Below are positions 9,430 through 18,580 of a stretch of DNA of 64,000 nucleotides, piece after piece. Source of the stretch: Furfurilactobacillus milii (GTDB taxonomy: Bacteria; Bacillota; Bacilli; Lactobacillales; Lactobacillaceae); NCBI RefSeq assembly GCF_009863985.1, contig NZ_WEZT01000015.1:1-64000 (forward strand). Direction: 5' to 3'. Below the pieces are notes generated by a model. The model was not told where the DNA came from. It did no database searches and saw only the letters and a program-made list of their open reading frames with translations. Within the stretch, counting starts at the first letter, position 1. The number at the start of each line of letters is the position of its first letter. The position numbers were made by a program, and so were the translations under genes.

Positions 9430-10764
9430 ATGAGTGAAGCAGAATTAACACGACCGGTTTTAGACGCGGCCACAATTGCAGATTTACAAGCAGACTATGC
9501 CAAACAGCCACAGGCGGCTATTTTGGAACGTACGGTGACGAAAAACGGTGTTAAAGCAGCCAGCTGTGATAATCATGCAGCGACGCGATTAAACCGAGCT
9601 TTTTCAATCGAAGTTGATACAGGTGCGGTCTCTAATCAGAAGCATTCCGGTCGTTGTTGGTTGTTTGCAACGCTCAATACGTTGAGGCACAGCATGGCCA
9701 AGCAATATAAGATTAAGGATTTCGAGTTATCACAGAGTTATTTATTTTTCTGGGACCGTGTTGAACGCGCCAATACTTTCTATACAAAGATGATTGAGGA
9801 TACCACAAGGCCAATCGATGACCGTGAAGTGCAAAAGTTAATGTCGATGGCCGGTACCGATGGTGGCCAATGGAATATGGCTGCCGGTTTAGTTCAAAAG
9901 TACGGCGTCGTGCCTAGTTATGTAATGCCTGAAGTGCACAATACTGAGGATAGCTCAGAAATTGAATTAGCATTGAACACTAAAGAACGTAAAGACGCTG
10001 TTGCGTTGCGCACATTGGTTAGCAATGGTGCTAGTGAGGAACAACTTGAGGCGGCTCGTCGACAAATGTTGCGAGAAGTTTACCGCATGGCGGCCTACGC
10101 ATTCGGTGAACCACCGGTAAAGTTTGATTTCGAATATACCGATGACGATAAAAAATATCACATTGATCGCGATTTGACCCCGAAGGATTTCTTGAACAAA
10201 TACTTCACAGCTGACTTTAACGACTATGTGGTGGTCACTAATTCTCCTGATAAGGCGTACAACAAACTGTATGCAATGCCGGCTCAAGACAATATTGAAA
10301 GTGGCAACCCAATTCACTTTTTAAATGTGCCGATGGATGAACTGAACAGGGTCGCAACAGCTCAGCTAAAAGATGGTGAGACCGTTTGGTTTGGTAATGA
10401 CGTGTTACAACAAATGGACCGGAAGACTGGTTATTTGGATAGCAATCTGTTCCAAACGGATGCCTTATTTAACGTTGACTCTCAGATGAGTAAGGCTGAT
10501 CGTTTGCTCACGGGGCAAGGTGAAGTTTCCCATGCGATGACCTTAACCGGTGTTGATGTCGTCGATGATCAACCACGACGTTGGAAGGTTGAAAACTCAT
10601 GGGGCAAAGAAAACGGGGCCGATGGTTACTTCGTCATGAGTGCTGACTGGTTTAATGATTACGTTTATGAAGTGGTCGTTAATAAAAAGTATCTGACATC
10701 TGATCAACAGGCCTTATTGACGACTGAACCAACAATTTTGCCAAGCTGGGATCCATTGGCTTAG
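9430..10764 (+). CDS. pepC: aminopeptidase C (bleomycin hydrolase family)
   Basis: A 444-residue cysteine aminopeptidase of family C1B. The active-site Cys is in HSGRCWLFA (about residues 75-83), the His in VSHAMTLTGVD, and the Asn in KVENSWGKENG. It is cytoplasmic and forms hexamers in known members, trimming peptides taken up from casein or other protein. Length matches the family (about 440-450). The ATG at 9430 follows TTGGAGG by 8 bases. No clear terminator follows. Confidence 0.95.
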   Translation: MSEAELTRPVLDAATIADLQADYAKQPQAAILERTVTKNGVKAASCDNHAATRLNRAFSIEVDTGAVSNQKHSGRCWLFATLNTLRHSMAKQYKIKDFELSQSYLFFWDRVERANTFYTKMIEDTTRPIDDREVQKLMSMAGTDGGQWNMAAGLVQKYGVVPSYVMPEVHNTEDSSEIELALNTKERKDAVALRTLVSNGASEEQLEAARRQMLREVYRMAAYAFGEPPVKFDFEYTDDDKKYHIDRDLTPKDFLNKYFTADFNDYVVVTNSPDKAYNKLYAMPAQDNIESGNPIHFLNVPMDELNRVATAQLKDGETVWFGNDVLQQMDRKTGYLDSNLFQTDALFNVDSQMSKADRLLTGQGEVSHAMTLTGVDVVDDQPRRWKVENSWGKENGADGYFVMSADWFNDYVYEVVVNKKYLTSDQQALLTTEPTILPSWDPLA

Positions 10765-10809
10765 TGAAACAAAGAAAAGATTAAAAAATGAGAATTACCT
10801 CAAGTTTAT

Positions 10810-10839
10810 TTGCATGTGAACTAGGTTTGAAATTATAAT
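10810..10839 (+). promoter_or_regulatory. promoter of the lipoprotein gene
   Basis: TTGCAT (10810-10815) and TATAAT (10834-10839) are spaced by 18 bases, 47 bases before the ATG. Confidence 0.55.
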
Positions 10840-10886
10840 CTACATTATGAGTTCAGTTCGCAGGGAAATCCTGGAGGGAGTTATTT

Positions 10887-11519
10887 ATGAAGAAGGTTAT
10901 TCAATTCGGTGTGGTTGCTTTATCAGCCTTGGTTTTGGCCGGTTGTTCATCGTCAGCAACATCTAAGTCATCGAATAGTTCATCAGTTCGGAGCAGTAAA
11001 ACGCAATCATCTACCTCAAAGAAAGTTTCTTCATCCAGTGATGCCCAACAAGCAAGCTCGACATCAAGTCAAACGGACGATAATGCTTCCTCAACGACAG
11101 ATGATAACAGTGCCTCAACGTCTAGCGCCGCAACTTCTAGTCAAAGTGCTAGTAGCGCTGCTGTAAGTAGCAGTGCTGCCGCAACCAGTTCAAAAGCTGC
11201 CAGTCAACAACCGGCTCAGAGCTCGGCTACTTCATCACAAAGCGCCACACAGGCCGGTACAGCTAGTTCAGCTTCGGCCGTGATAACGAGTCAGGCGCAA
11301 GCTTTAAACACGCTGGTTAGCCAATATGGGACCAATAATGGGGATACCGCCTATCAGTACCTCGGGGCATCCACAATCAATGGTCAAACGGCGTATAACT
11401 TTGATGGCTTCTCAAAACAAGCCATGCAAAGCGGGCAACGTGGTCAAACAGGTGCCTACTATGTCTTTGCGAACGGAAAAGTGGTTAACACATTCACGGA
11501 TCCAGATGCGATTAAGTAA
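10887..11519 (+). CDS. serine/threonine-rich lipoprotein of unknown function
   Basis: A 210-residue exported protein. The signal peptide ends in the lipobox LAGC (Cys about residue 20). Residues 21-130 are a low-complexity Ser/Thr/Ala/Gln linker likely to span the wall. The last 75 residues form a small folded domain (from QALNTLVSQYG to the end) with QTAYNFDGFSKQ and GAYYVFANGKVV. I do not recognise that domain. GGAGG precedes the ATG by 9 bases. It is single-gene, with its own promoter and terminator. Confidence 0.85.
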   Translation: MKKVIQFGVVALSALVLAGCSSSATSKSSNSSSVRSSKTQSSTSKKVSSSSDAQQASSTSSQTDDNASSTTDDNSASTSSAATSSQSASSAAVSSSAAATSSKAASQQPAQSSATSSQSATQAGTASSASAVITSQAQALNTLVSQYGTNNGDTAYQYLGASTINGQTAYNFDGFSKQAMQSGQRGQTGAYYVFANGKVVNTFTDPDAIK

Positions 11520-11554
11520 CGCTCATTAAAGTTTAAAATTTGGCATACGAATAC

Positions 11555-11596
11555 AAAAATGGCTTCTTCTCGGTAATCGAGAGGAAGTCATTTTTT
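11555..11596. terminator. bidirectional terminator
   Basis: AAATGGCTTCTTCTCG and CGAGAGGAAGTCATTT form a long imperfect stem with T runs on both sides. It separates the lipoprotein gene from the converging oxidoreductase gene. Confidence 0.8.
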
Positions 11597-11623
11597 GTCG
11601 TTCTGGATATCCTGCAAGATTCA

Positions 11624-12568
11624 TTACTCATGATTCGCAATAACGACAATCTTGCCGATCTTGTGCGAGTTAACCATAGCCTGGTGAGCCTGAGCAATGT
11701 CTGTCAGTTTAAACGTTTGGGCGATAGGTAATTGTAGACGATGATCCTTGATGAGCGCGACGGCTTGACTCAATAACTGAGCGTTAACGTTTGTCGATTG
11801 AAAGTTGGTGAGGTAACCAGGTATTTCAAACGGACTGAAATCGGGTAATGACCATTCGCCACCAAGACCGCCGGTAACAACGGCAGTACCCGTAGGAGCA
11901 AGGTGTTGCAGAGAATCCCGGAGCGTTGAGGTGCCAACTAATTCCAGAATGCCATCAAATGAAGTGGTGGTCTCCAAGCTGCCACAATCGAGTAAAGTTT
12001 CGTCCGCACCAAGGTTTTGTAATGTGGTTAGTTTGTCAGAATTCCGTGAAGTCGTTGAAACGGTGTAGCCCATCGCTTTTGCTAATAACAGAGCGGCAAT
12101 ACCGGCGTTGCTGGTTCCACCACGAATCAACAGGTGCGCACCTGTCGATAGGCGCAGACGATTCAACGATCCGTAGGCGGTGTAAAAGCTTTCTGGAATG
12201 GTTGCGAGTTGCGCCCACGAGTCTTTAATTGGTAATGGGTACAGCTGATGATTGGGGATGAGGGCATATTCTTCGTAACTCCCGTCAAACTCGCGACCGA
12301 GACCGCCCATGAGTGTCATCACCGTTTGACCAACATGAAAACCACTATCAGTCGTGGTGTCAGAAACTGTGCCAACTGCTTCGATACCAATGACGCGTGG
12401 GAACTTAACGTCTGGTGACTCACCGTTACGTGTGAGCAATTCAGCATAATTCAGGCCAAAAGCCATAATTTTCAACACGCTATCAGTGGATGTTGAAACT
12501 GGTATTGCGCGTTCTTCTGCGTGAAAGGTGTGTTCGTTTCCTGGATGATTCAAAACCATAGCTAACAT
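11624..12568 (-). CDS. zinc-type alcohol dehydrogenase-like / quinone oxidoreductase (MDR family)
   Basis: A 314-residue medium-chain reductase without the catalytic zinc cysteines, as in NADPH:quinone oxidoreductases. The N-terminal GroES-like half carries NYAELLTRNG, and the Rossmann motif is GGTSNAGIAAL in the middle. The start is taken at the second of three close ATGs because GGAGG lies 7 bases before it; an upstream in-frame stretch overlaps the transporter gene. It follows the osmoprotectant ATPase gene by 43 bases on the same strand and is probably co-transcribed. The substrate is unknown. Confidence 0.82.
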   Translation of the reverse strand: MLAMVLNHPGNEHTFHAEERAIPVSTSTDSVLKIMAFGLNYAELLTRNGESPDVKFPRVIGIEAVGTVSDTTTDSGFHVGQTVMTLMGGLGREFDGSYEEYALIPNHQLYPLPIKDSWAQLATIPESFYTAYGSLNRLRLSTGAHLLIRGGTSNAGIAALLLAKAMGYTVSTTSRNSDKLTTLQNLGADETLLDCGSLETTTSFDGILELVGTSTLRDSLQHLAPTGTAVVTGGLGGEWSLPDFSPFEIPGYLTNFQSTNVNAQLLSQAVALIKDHRLQLPIAQTFKLTDIAQAHQAMVNSHKIGKIVVIANHE

Positions 12569-12611
12569 CATAAGACCTCCAAACAATATCATCAGGTTAA
12601 CGGACGATGTG

Positions 12612-13592
12612 TTAATGACTGCGATAATCACCGATGAACTTGAATAACTGATCACGGGTTAATAGCCGTGCGGGGCCGCCCTCAGACTGGATTAACACAG
12701 CTTCACTGCTTTCTAAGGGTGTGAGCGCATCGCTGACGGTTTGGTCACCGGTTAGCGTGACGCGCTCATCGCCACTTGCCGTCGTCCTCGGGTCATTAAC
12801 ATCTTGCAAATAACCCATTACAGACAGCTTGCTGAGTAACACATGATACACATCATGGGCCATTGAATTTTCAAACAAACGTTGGACAAATTGATCGGCT
12901 GGATGGCGAACGATTTCGTCTGGTGTACCAACCTGCAAGAGTTTGCCTAAGCGCATGACGCCGATGCGGTCGCCTAATTTCAGCGCTTCATCCATGTCGT
13001 GAGTGACGAAAACAACCGTGGTATTGAGTCGGTGATGGATGTCGATGACCAGATTTTGTAGTTGGGTTCGCGAAATGGGATCGAGGGCGCTGAATGGTTC
13101 ATCCATCAGGACAATCTGTGGCTGGCCAGCAAACGCACGCAGAATGCCGACCCGCTGTTGTTCACCACCGGACAACTCGTCTGGCATGCGATCGCGGTAC
13201 GTTTGCGGATCTAAATCGACATCGTTGAGTAACTGATCGACCAGCGTGCTTGTGTCAGCCTTGGATTGCTTTTTCATGCTGGGGATGAGGGCGACGTTTT
13301 GCGCGACAGTCATGTTAGGAAACAGGGCAATCTGTTGAAGAACATAGCCAGTTTGCAAACGTAGTTCACGCACGTTGTAGTCCTTGATCCGTTTGCCGTT
13401 GAAATAAATGTTGCCATAGGTAGGTTCCAGCAGCTCGTTGATCATCCTCAAAGTGGTTGTTTTACCGCTACCGGAGGCGCCGACGAGAACGAAGATTTCG
13501 CCGCGGTTGACCGTGAAGGACACGTCGTCGACTGCTTGCTTGTTGCCGTAATTTTTTTTGACGTGATCAAACGTAATTAAAGTTTCTGCCAT
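12612..13592 (-). CDS. osmoprotectant ABC transporter ATP-binding protein (OpuC/ProV type)
   Basis: A 326-residue ATPase. Walker A GASGSGKTT, signature LSGGEQQRVGILRAF, Walker B IVLMDEPFSALD. The last 70 residues replace the usual paired CBS domains with a shortened tail, so salt sensing may differ. Its ATG shares one base with the stop of the permease gene (TAATG). Role: powering uptake of betaine, carnitine or choline-like solutes under osmotic stress; the exact solute is inferred from the family. Confidence 0.9.
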   Translation of the reverse strand: MAETLITFDHVKKNYGNKQAVDDVSFTVNRGEIFVLVGASGSGKTTTLRMINELLEPTYGNIYFNGKRIKDYNVRELRLQTGYVLQQIALFPNMTVAQNVALIPSMKKQSKADTSTLVDQLLNDVDLDPQTYRDRMPDELSGGEQQRVGILRAFAGQPQIVLMDEPFSALDPISRTQLQNLVIDIHHRLNTTVVFVTHDMDEALKLGDRIGVMRLGKLLQVGTPDEIVRHPADQFVQRLFENSMAHDVYHVLLSKLSVMGYLQDVNDPRTTASGDERVTLTGDQTVSDALTPLESSEAVLIQSEGGPARLLTRDQLFKFIGDYRSH

Positions 13593-15127
13593 TATCGTGC
13601 ACCTCCTAAAAGATGGTGAATCGTCAGATAGTGCTTGGCCACGCTGGCGGCGGATTGTTGTTTAACATTAACCTCATAGTTCATTTCTTGCATATCACGC
13701 TCGCTGATGTGGCCGGCGAGTTTATTGAGTGCTGCAATAATTTTAGGGTTCTTGTTAGCAAACGTCGTATTCATTAATGGTGCGCCTTGATATGTCGGGA
13801 ATAATTGTCGATTATCTTGTAAAGCCACTAACCGGTACTGGCGAATTTGAGAATCAGTGGAGTAACCATCTGTCAGATTGATTTTGCCGCTATTAATCGC
13901 CTCATATCGTAAGTCCGGATCCATTGATTGCGTTTTGAAGTTAAGGCCATACTTGCTTTGCAAACCTTTGTAACCGTCTGTGCGATCCAAAAATTCGAGA
14001 TCAAAACCGCCAAGCAAGTTACCCTCAACCTTTTGTAAATCAGCAATTGTTTTAATATTGTGCGCGTCCGCGTAACTCTTTTTAATCACAACGGCATAGG
14101 TGTTGTTGTAAGCCATCGGTTTCAAATAGGTCATGTGGAACTGTTGAGACAGATCGTTTTTAGCGTACTGGTAAAGTTGAGCAGGCGGTGTGCCAATTTC
14201 TTTTTGGTTTTTCGTTGGTTTGACCAAACTTTCCAACACAGTGCCAGTGAATTCAGGGTAAATGTCGATTTGCTGACTCTTGAGAGCATTGAACAAGAAG
14301 GCTGTTTGACCAAAGTTAGCTTTGAGGACGACTTTGTCGCGCGGATCTACTTGGTGAATCATATCTTTGTACATATTAATTAAAATATCTGGTTCAGAGC
14401 CCATTTTACCGGCAATCGTAATGGTCTGTGGTGCGGGTTGAACAGCATGATAGAGACCAACGCCGGAAGGGACTAAAATAATCAGGGCAAGAGTCGCCAC
14501 GGCATAGCGTAACTTGCTCTTCTGTAAGATGAAAATAATGCCGCTGAACACAATTGCCAGTAACGCTGACGCAATCGCACCAATAAGGGTCATACTATTG
14601 TTATTGCGGTCAATCCCCAGCAAGATGAAGTCCCCTAGGCCACCAGCGCCAATTAAGGCCGCTAGGGTGGCAGTGCCAATAATCATGACTAACGCTTGTC
14701 TAATGCCAGCAATAAGGGTTGGCATAGCGAGGGGAAATTCGACCCGGATTAACTTTTCAGTTCGTGTCATGCCAAACGCATCGGCTGCTTCTTCAAGTGA
14801 CGGGTCGATGCCGGTGATCCCAGTTAACGTGCCCGTAAAGATTGGAAGGAGCGCGTAAACGACTAGTGCAATAACGGCTGGGACAGTCCCAATCCCGACA
14901 ATGGGAATTAATAATCCAAGTAGGGCCAGCGATGGAATGGTCTGAAAGACACCAGTAATTTGGGTCAGCACATTGGCAGCTCGTCGATGACGGACAACCA
15001 ATAAAGCAAGTGGGATTCCAATTGCCATAGCGATCAGCAAGGACACCAGCGATATTTGGATATGCTGCCAAATGGCACTCATCAGGTCAGATCGTCTGCT
15101 AATTAATGTTTGCCAAAATTCGTTCAT
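13592..15127 (-). CDS. osmoprotectant ABC transporter, fused permease and substrate-binding protein
   Basis: A 511-residue fusion. Residues 1-225 are a ProW/OpuCB-type permease with about six membrane segments and the EAA loop LEEAADAFGMTRTEKL. From about residue 235 a ProX/OpuCC-type binding domain follows (ITIAGKMGSEPDI, then DIYPEFTGT), tethered outside the cell by a membrane segment. Such fusions are common in lactic acid bacteria and make separate lipoprotein anchoring unnecessary. First gene of the operon; the TetR gene lies divergently 100 bases away. Confidence 0.92.
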   Translation of the reverse strand: MNEFWQTLISRRSDLMSAIWQHIQISLVSLLIAMAIGIPLALLVVRHRRAANVLTQITGVFQTIPSLALLGLLIPIVGIGTVPAVIALVVYALLPIFTGTLTGITGIDPSLEEAADAFGMTRTEKLIRVEFPLAMPTLIAGIRQALVMIIGTATLAALIGAGGLGDFILLGIDRNNNSMTLIGAIASALLAIVFSGIIFILQKSKLRYAVATLALIILVPSGVGLYHAVQPAPQTITIAGKMGSEPDILINMYKDMIHQVDPRDKVVLKANFGQTAFLFNALKSQQIDIYPEFTGTVLESLVKPTKNQKEIGTPPAQLYQYAKNDLSQQFHMTYLKPMAYNNTYAVVIKKSYADAHNIKTIADLQKVEGNLLGGFDLEFLDRTDGYKGLQSKYGLNFKTQSMDPDLRYEAINSGKINLTDGYSTDSQIRQYRLVALQDNRQLFPTYQGAPLMNTTFANKNPKIIAALNKLAGHISERDMQEMNYEVNVKQQSAASVAKHYLTIHHLLGGAR

Positions 15128-15227
15128 AAAATCAGCTCCTTAACAACGTAGATAACCAGGCAGGAGAATAATGACATGCTATAATGACCATGTTTAGTGA
15201 ACGAGGTCAGTGAAAGGGATGATCAGC

Positions 15228-15833
15228 GTGTCTGCTAAAGTGAGTCGAGCACAACAGAAACAACAAACCAAAACACGTCTTTTTCAGGCGGCGGTAAAAT
15301 TGATTAAAGCGCAAGGATACGCAAAGACCACGATTCGTCAGATAACTCGTGAGGCAAATGTGTCTTCAGGCACGTTTTACGTTCATTACACGTCCAAAGA
15401 AGACATTATTCGTGAGCGTTATTATGACGAATTGGCCAACTATGTGAGAGAAAACTATGACGCTTATGTATCAGAACATCCGTCAGCAACGGTAGAAGAA
15501 CGTATTTTGGCGTTCAGCATGCTTCAGTTGCAATTGTCTGCGGATCAAGGCTGGCAAGTGGTTACATTGGTGTTTACTTCATTCTTTCAGGAAACATTGA
15601 ACCAGGAGTTCAAATTACGTGACTGGAAGATGCTTAATACGTTAAGAGAATTAATGCAACAGCTAAACGATGAACAAAGATTGGCAAACCACGATCCAGA
15701 GTTGGCATTTCAACAGTTATATACGTCTGTTCGGGGAATCATGGCGACCTGGGCATATAGTCGCGGTAACTTTGATTTAGTAGCATCTGGCAGGGCCTAT
15801 TTGACGACCGTTTTGCATGGATTAATGAGTTAA
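15228..15833 (+). CDS. TetR/AcrR family transcriptional regulator
   Basis: A 201-residue repressor-type protein. The N-terminal helix-turn-helix reads TTIRQITREANVSSGTFYVHY (residues about 35-55), the C-terminal half is the helical ligand/dimer domain. GTG at 15228 is favoured (AAAGGG nine bases before), but ATG at 15219 or GTG at 15210 in the same frame are possible. It is divergent from the osmoprotectant operon, with about 100 bases between, so control of that operon is a fair guess. Its ligand is unknown. Confidence 0.85.
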   Translation: MSAKVSRAQQKQQTKTRLFQAAVKLIKAQGYAKTTIRQITREANVSSGTFYVHYTSKEDIIRERYYDELANYVRENYDAYVSEHPSATVEERILAFSMLQLQLSADQGWQVVTLVFTSFFQETLNQEFKLRDWKMLNTLRELMQQLNDEQRLANHDPELAFQQLYTSVRGIMATWAYSRGNFDLVASGRAYLTTVLHGLMS

Positions 15834-15971
15834 TAGATTGATTCACTGAACGTGTTCACTTAATGCGATCATTGTATTCACCGACGTTCCTTTACGCAAT
15901 TATCTGTCTTCGACCGTTGGCAATTGTGATTAAATTAGGCGGATTAGTGGTGTCCGTTAGTTTAAATAAAA

Positions 15972-16010
15972 AGCACCGCATCAGATTAACGTTGATCTGA
16001 CGCGGTGTTT
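15972..16010 (+). terminator. terminator of the TetR gene
   Basis: GCACCGCATCAGAT and ATCTGACGCGGTG form a strong stem followed by TTTCGTTT. The 130 bases between the TetR stop and this hairpin hold nothing else I can name. It may also serve the converging GNAT gene. Confidence 0.7.
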
Positions 16011-16048
16011 CGTTTGTTAGCGGACTTACCGTTTATATTGACGCTTTT

Positions 16049-16507
16049 TTAATTGTGAGGGATAAAAGGATAACGGTCTAATTGGGTATCTTCCAAGGTG
16101 ATGTTTGGTGGCGTGGCTAGATTATCACGTTTGACCTCGCGGAATTGTAATCGCGCGTAGAAATCACGGGCAGGTTGATTGGCGATGACAACTTTTAACT
16201 GCATTGGTCCAGTTGCTTGTGACCGCATGTAATCGATGAGCTGACTAGCAACGCCCTGATGACGGTAGTCTGGGTCAATAAAAAGCAAATGAATAAAATT
16301 GGCTAACCGATAAAATGACAAGAAACCAACCACGCGTTCATCAATGGTGGCGACGATAATCATTTCGTGATGACTATCGCGCTCAAAATCTGTTAATTGT
16401 GGATTGGCGACCCAGGGAAACTCCTGCTGGCGGTCTAATAAATAGATATTTTCAAGTATTGCGTAATCACTAATTGCGGCGGGTCGAATACGAATCTGAT
16501 CTAACAT
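16049..16507 (-). CDS. GNAT family N-acetyltransferase
   Basis: A 152-residue acetyltransferase. The acetyl-CoA loop reads DPDYRHQGVASQLI near residues 75-88, followed by the family's beta5-alpha4 part VANQPARDFYARLQF. The start at 16507 has GGAG eight bases before; an eight-codon extension does not. It is divergent from the glycosylase gene. The acceptor substrate is unknown. Confidence 0.85.
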   Translation of the reverse strand: MLDQIRIRPAAISDYAILENIYLLDRQQEFPWVANPQLTDFERDSHHEMIIVATIDERVVGFLSFYRLANFIHLLFIDPDYRHQGVASQLIDYMRSQATGPMQLKVVIANQPARDFYARLQFREVKRDNLATPPNITLEDTQLDRYPFIPHN

Positions 16508-16570
16508 GACTAAAACTCCATTTTTCGTCAAAATTCAAAATAAGGTAAAATACCATTAGAGGAATAAGAT

Positions 16571-17236
16571 ATGAATTTAAAACCACTATACAACATTTTA
16601 GAAACGAATATGGGCCGTCAAAATTGGATGTCGACGGATGCGTTGTGGGCACAGTCGCCATTTCAGGTGATGTGGGCAGCCATTCTGATTCAAAATGCCA
16701 GTGCAAACAATGGCGATGCAGCGGCACGGTCGCTATTAGCGGCAACGGACAATGATCCGGCTAAGATTCGAGCATGCACACCAGAAAAATTGGCCGACAT
16801 CATTAAACCAGCGGGACTCTACCGTACAAAAGCAAAATACATCATGGCCGCCGCTGAGTGGTCTGGTACTCACGATGACAACGTGGCGGAAATTGAAGCC
16901 CTAGATCGAGAGACGTTGCAGGCAGAACTGCTTAACGTAAAGGGTCTCGGTAATGAAACCGCAGATGACATTATGCTGTATGGCTTTCATAAACCGCTAT
17001 TTATTGCGGACACCTATGCCCGTCGTCATTTTGGTTGGCTTGGCATAGACGTGCCTAAAAAATATCGTGATTTTCAAACGTTGGTGGAGGCAGACGCTGG
17101 CCTGAACTGGGACGAATATCAGGAACTGCATGCTCTGATCGATGAATTTGGTAAGAAGGTTAAGAATCAACAGCAGTGGGATGCCAGCTTTATGGGCGGA
17201 TTTACGCTCTCCGGTACAGAAAGGACAGTCAAATGA
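16571..17236 (+). CDS. HhH-GPD family DNA glycosylase (endonuclease III / MagIII-like)
   Basis: A 221-residue base-excision repair protein. The helix-hairpin-helix LLNVKGLGNETADDIMLYG is near residues 118-136 and the catalytic Asp in FIADTYARRHFGWLG shortly after. The four C-terminal iron-sulphur cysteines of endonuclease III are missing, as in the 3-methyladenine glycosylase MagIII, so alkylated bases are a likely target. GAGGA precedes the ATG. It overlaps the following ATPase gene by four bases (ATGA), a sign of coupling. Confidence 0.85.
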   Translation: MNLKPLYNILETNMGRQNWMSTDALWAQSPFQVMWAAILIQNASANNGDAAARSLLAATDNDPAKIRACTPEKLADIIKPAGLYRTKAKYIMAAAEWSGTHDDNVAEIEALDRETLQAELLNVKGLGNETADDIMLYGFHKPLFIADTYARRHFGWLGIDVPKKYRDFQTLVEADAGLNWDEYQELHALIDEFGKKVKNQQQWDASFMGGFTLSGTERTVK

Positions 17237-18489
17237 CAGGAACAACTAATTTAGATGGTTTTGCCGTTCGTCGCCCCTCTGCTGAACCAGTAGTGATTGA
17301 GGCGAATCGCTTATTTAGCCAGCACTTGTTAATCGTGGGACAAACAGGCAGTGGCAAGTCGACTTCAGCGGTGGCATTGCTGAATGCACTGATGCGCCAG
17401 AACCAAACGGGAATCATTTTGGATCCCACGGGCGAATATGCACATTTGCCACATGCAGTGGTTGGCAAATTAGGCGATAACGCCTTTATTGATTTTGCCA
17501 AACTATCGGCTGATCAGTTGGCGGAAATTATCGGTATTGATGACGATATTGTCGTGGCGATCTTGAGCGCTGCGATGACAAGTCTGCGGCTTGCTTATAA
17601 TGTTTTACATCAGGAGACACCTTACGTGAAAGTGGGCGTTTCTTGGACGGACTATGAGGCACAATTAGAAAGGCTGCATGATTTCCCCCGACCATATGAC
17701 ATTCGCTTGTTACCCGATCAGTTGCTGGAAGAATGCGTTCAACCCGCTAGTGATGTGGATGCTGATTTTAGTTTGCTTGGTCAGCAGTATGATCGTCCTC
17801 GCCAGCGACAACTGGTACCGGTACTGGCATCAGTTCGGAAGTTCTTGGCCGATCCGACGATGCAACGGTTGTTCCGTTTGCCCCGGCCAAAACGACAATC
17901 CGAACAGGCACATGTGGACGCTTCAGTTAAGACACAGTATGACGTGGTTTATCTGCTGACGATGTTTGCTGCCATGAAATCCCAACACCGTTTTCTCGTG
18001 ATCGACTTATCGGCACTGCGAAGCAATCTTAAGGTTGGCAAACTGGTTGTATCCACATTGGCCGCGACATTGCTGGCAATTAAAACGAACTTGCCACACA
18101 CCGTGCCGATTGTTCTGACGGTTGATGAGGCGCATCGTTATTTGACCGAGGCTGCTAGTCACGTCGGTTGGGTTGACCAAGACGGATTATCGCGAGTTGC
18201 CAGAGAAGGCCGTAAAGCAGGACTGTACCTGATGCTAACAACGCAGAGTCCGCTCGACTTGCCGAGTCAATTGTTAGGTGAATTCGGCAATTTATTGGTT
18301 CACCTTGTGACGACGATTGATGAATTGAGTAAACTACCAATTGTTAATGATATTGGGAAAGAATTGGCCCAACAAAACGTGGGTGAAGCAACCTTTGTCG
18401 GCAACGGGTTTGAAGAGCCGCTGGCAGTGACAATGGTGCGAGCCGGGGATGTTCAGCATGATACGGCGAGCCCTCAATTTAAGAAGTAA
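17233..18489 (+). CDS. HerA-like ATPase (DUF87)
   Basis: A 418-residue P-loop ATPase of the HerA/FtsK superfamily. Walker A is VGQTGSGKST (about residues 36-45), DPTGEYAHLP follows, Walker B is VLTVDEAHRYL (about residue 295) and a TTQSPLDLP sensor-like motif comes after. Known HerA translocases act on DNA ends with the nuclease NurA; no NurA is seen here, and the partner by position is the glycosylase whose stop it overlaps. AAAGGA before the ATG at 17233 decides the start. The function in this pairing is unknown. Confidence 0.8.
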   Translation: MTGTTNLDGFAVRRPSAEPVVIEANRLFSQHLLIVGQTGSGKSTSAVALLNALMRQNQTGIILDPTGEYAHLPHAVVGKLGDNAFIDFAKLSADQLAEIIGIDDDIVVAILSAAMTSLRLAYNVLHQETPYVKVGVSWTDYEAQLERLHDFPRPYDIRLLPDQLLEECVQPASDVDADFSLLGQQYDRPRQRQLVPVLASVRKFLADPTMQRLFRLPRPKRQSEQAHVDASVKTQYDVVYLLTMFAAMKSQHRFLVIDLSALRSNLKVGKLVVSTLAATLLAIKTNLPHTVPIVLTVDEAHRYLTEAASHVGWVDQDGLSRVAREGRKAGLYLMLTTQSPLDLPSQLLGEFGNLLVHLVTTIDELSKLPIVNDIGKELAQQNVGEATFVGNGFEEPLAVTMVRAGDVQHDTASPQFKK

Positions 18490-18520
18490 ACATATATCAC
18501 GAAAAATGTTTATACTATGT

Positions 18521-18560
18521 AAAAAGAACCAGCGAAGAATTGTATTCGCTGGTTCTTTTT
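18521..18560. terminator. bidirectional terminator
   Basis: AAAAAGAACCAGCGAA and TTCGCTGGTTCTTTTT form a perfect 16-bp stem with an 8-base loop. It lies between the HerA-like gene and the converging exporter genes. Confidence 0.9.
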
Positions 18561-18580
18561 ATGAAGATGATCTAAATAGC

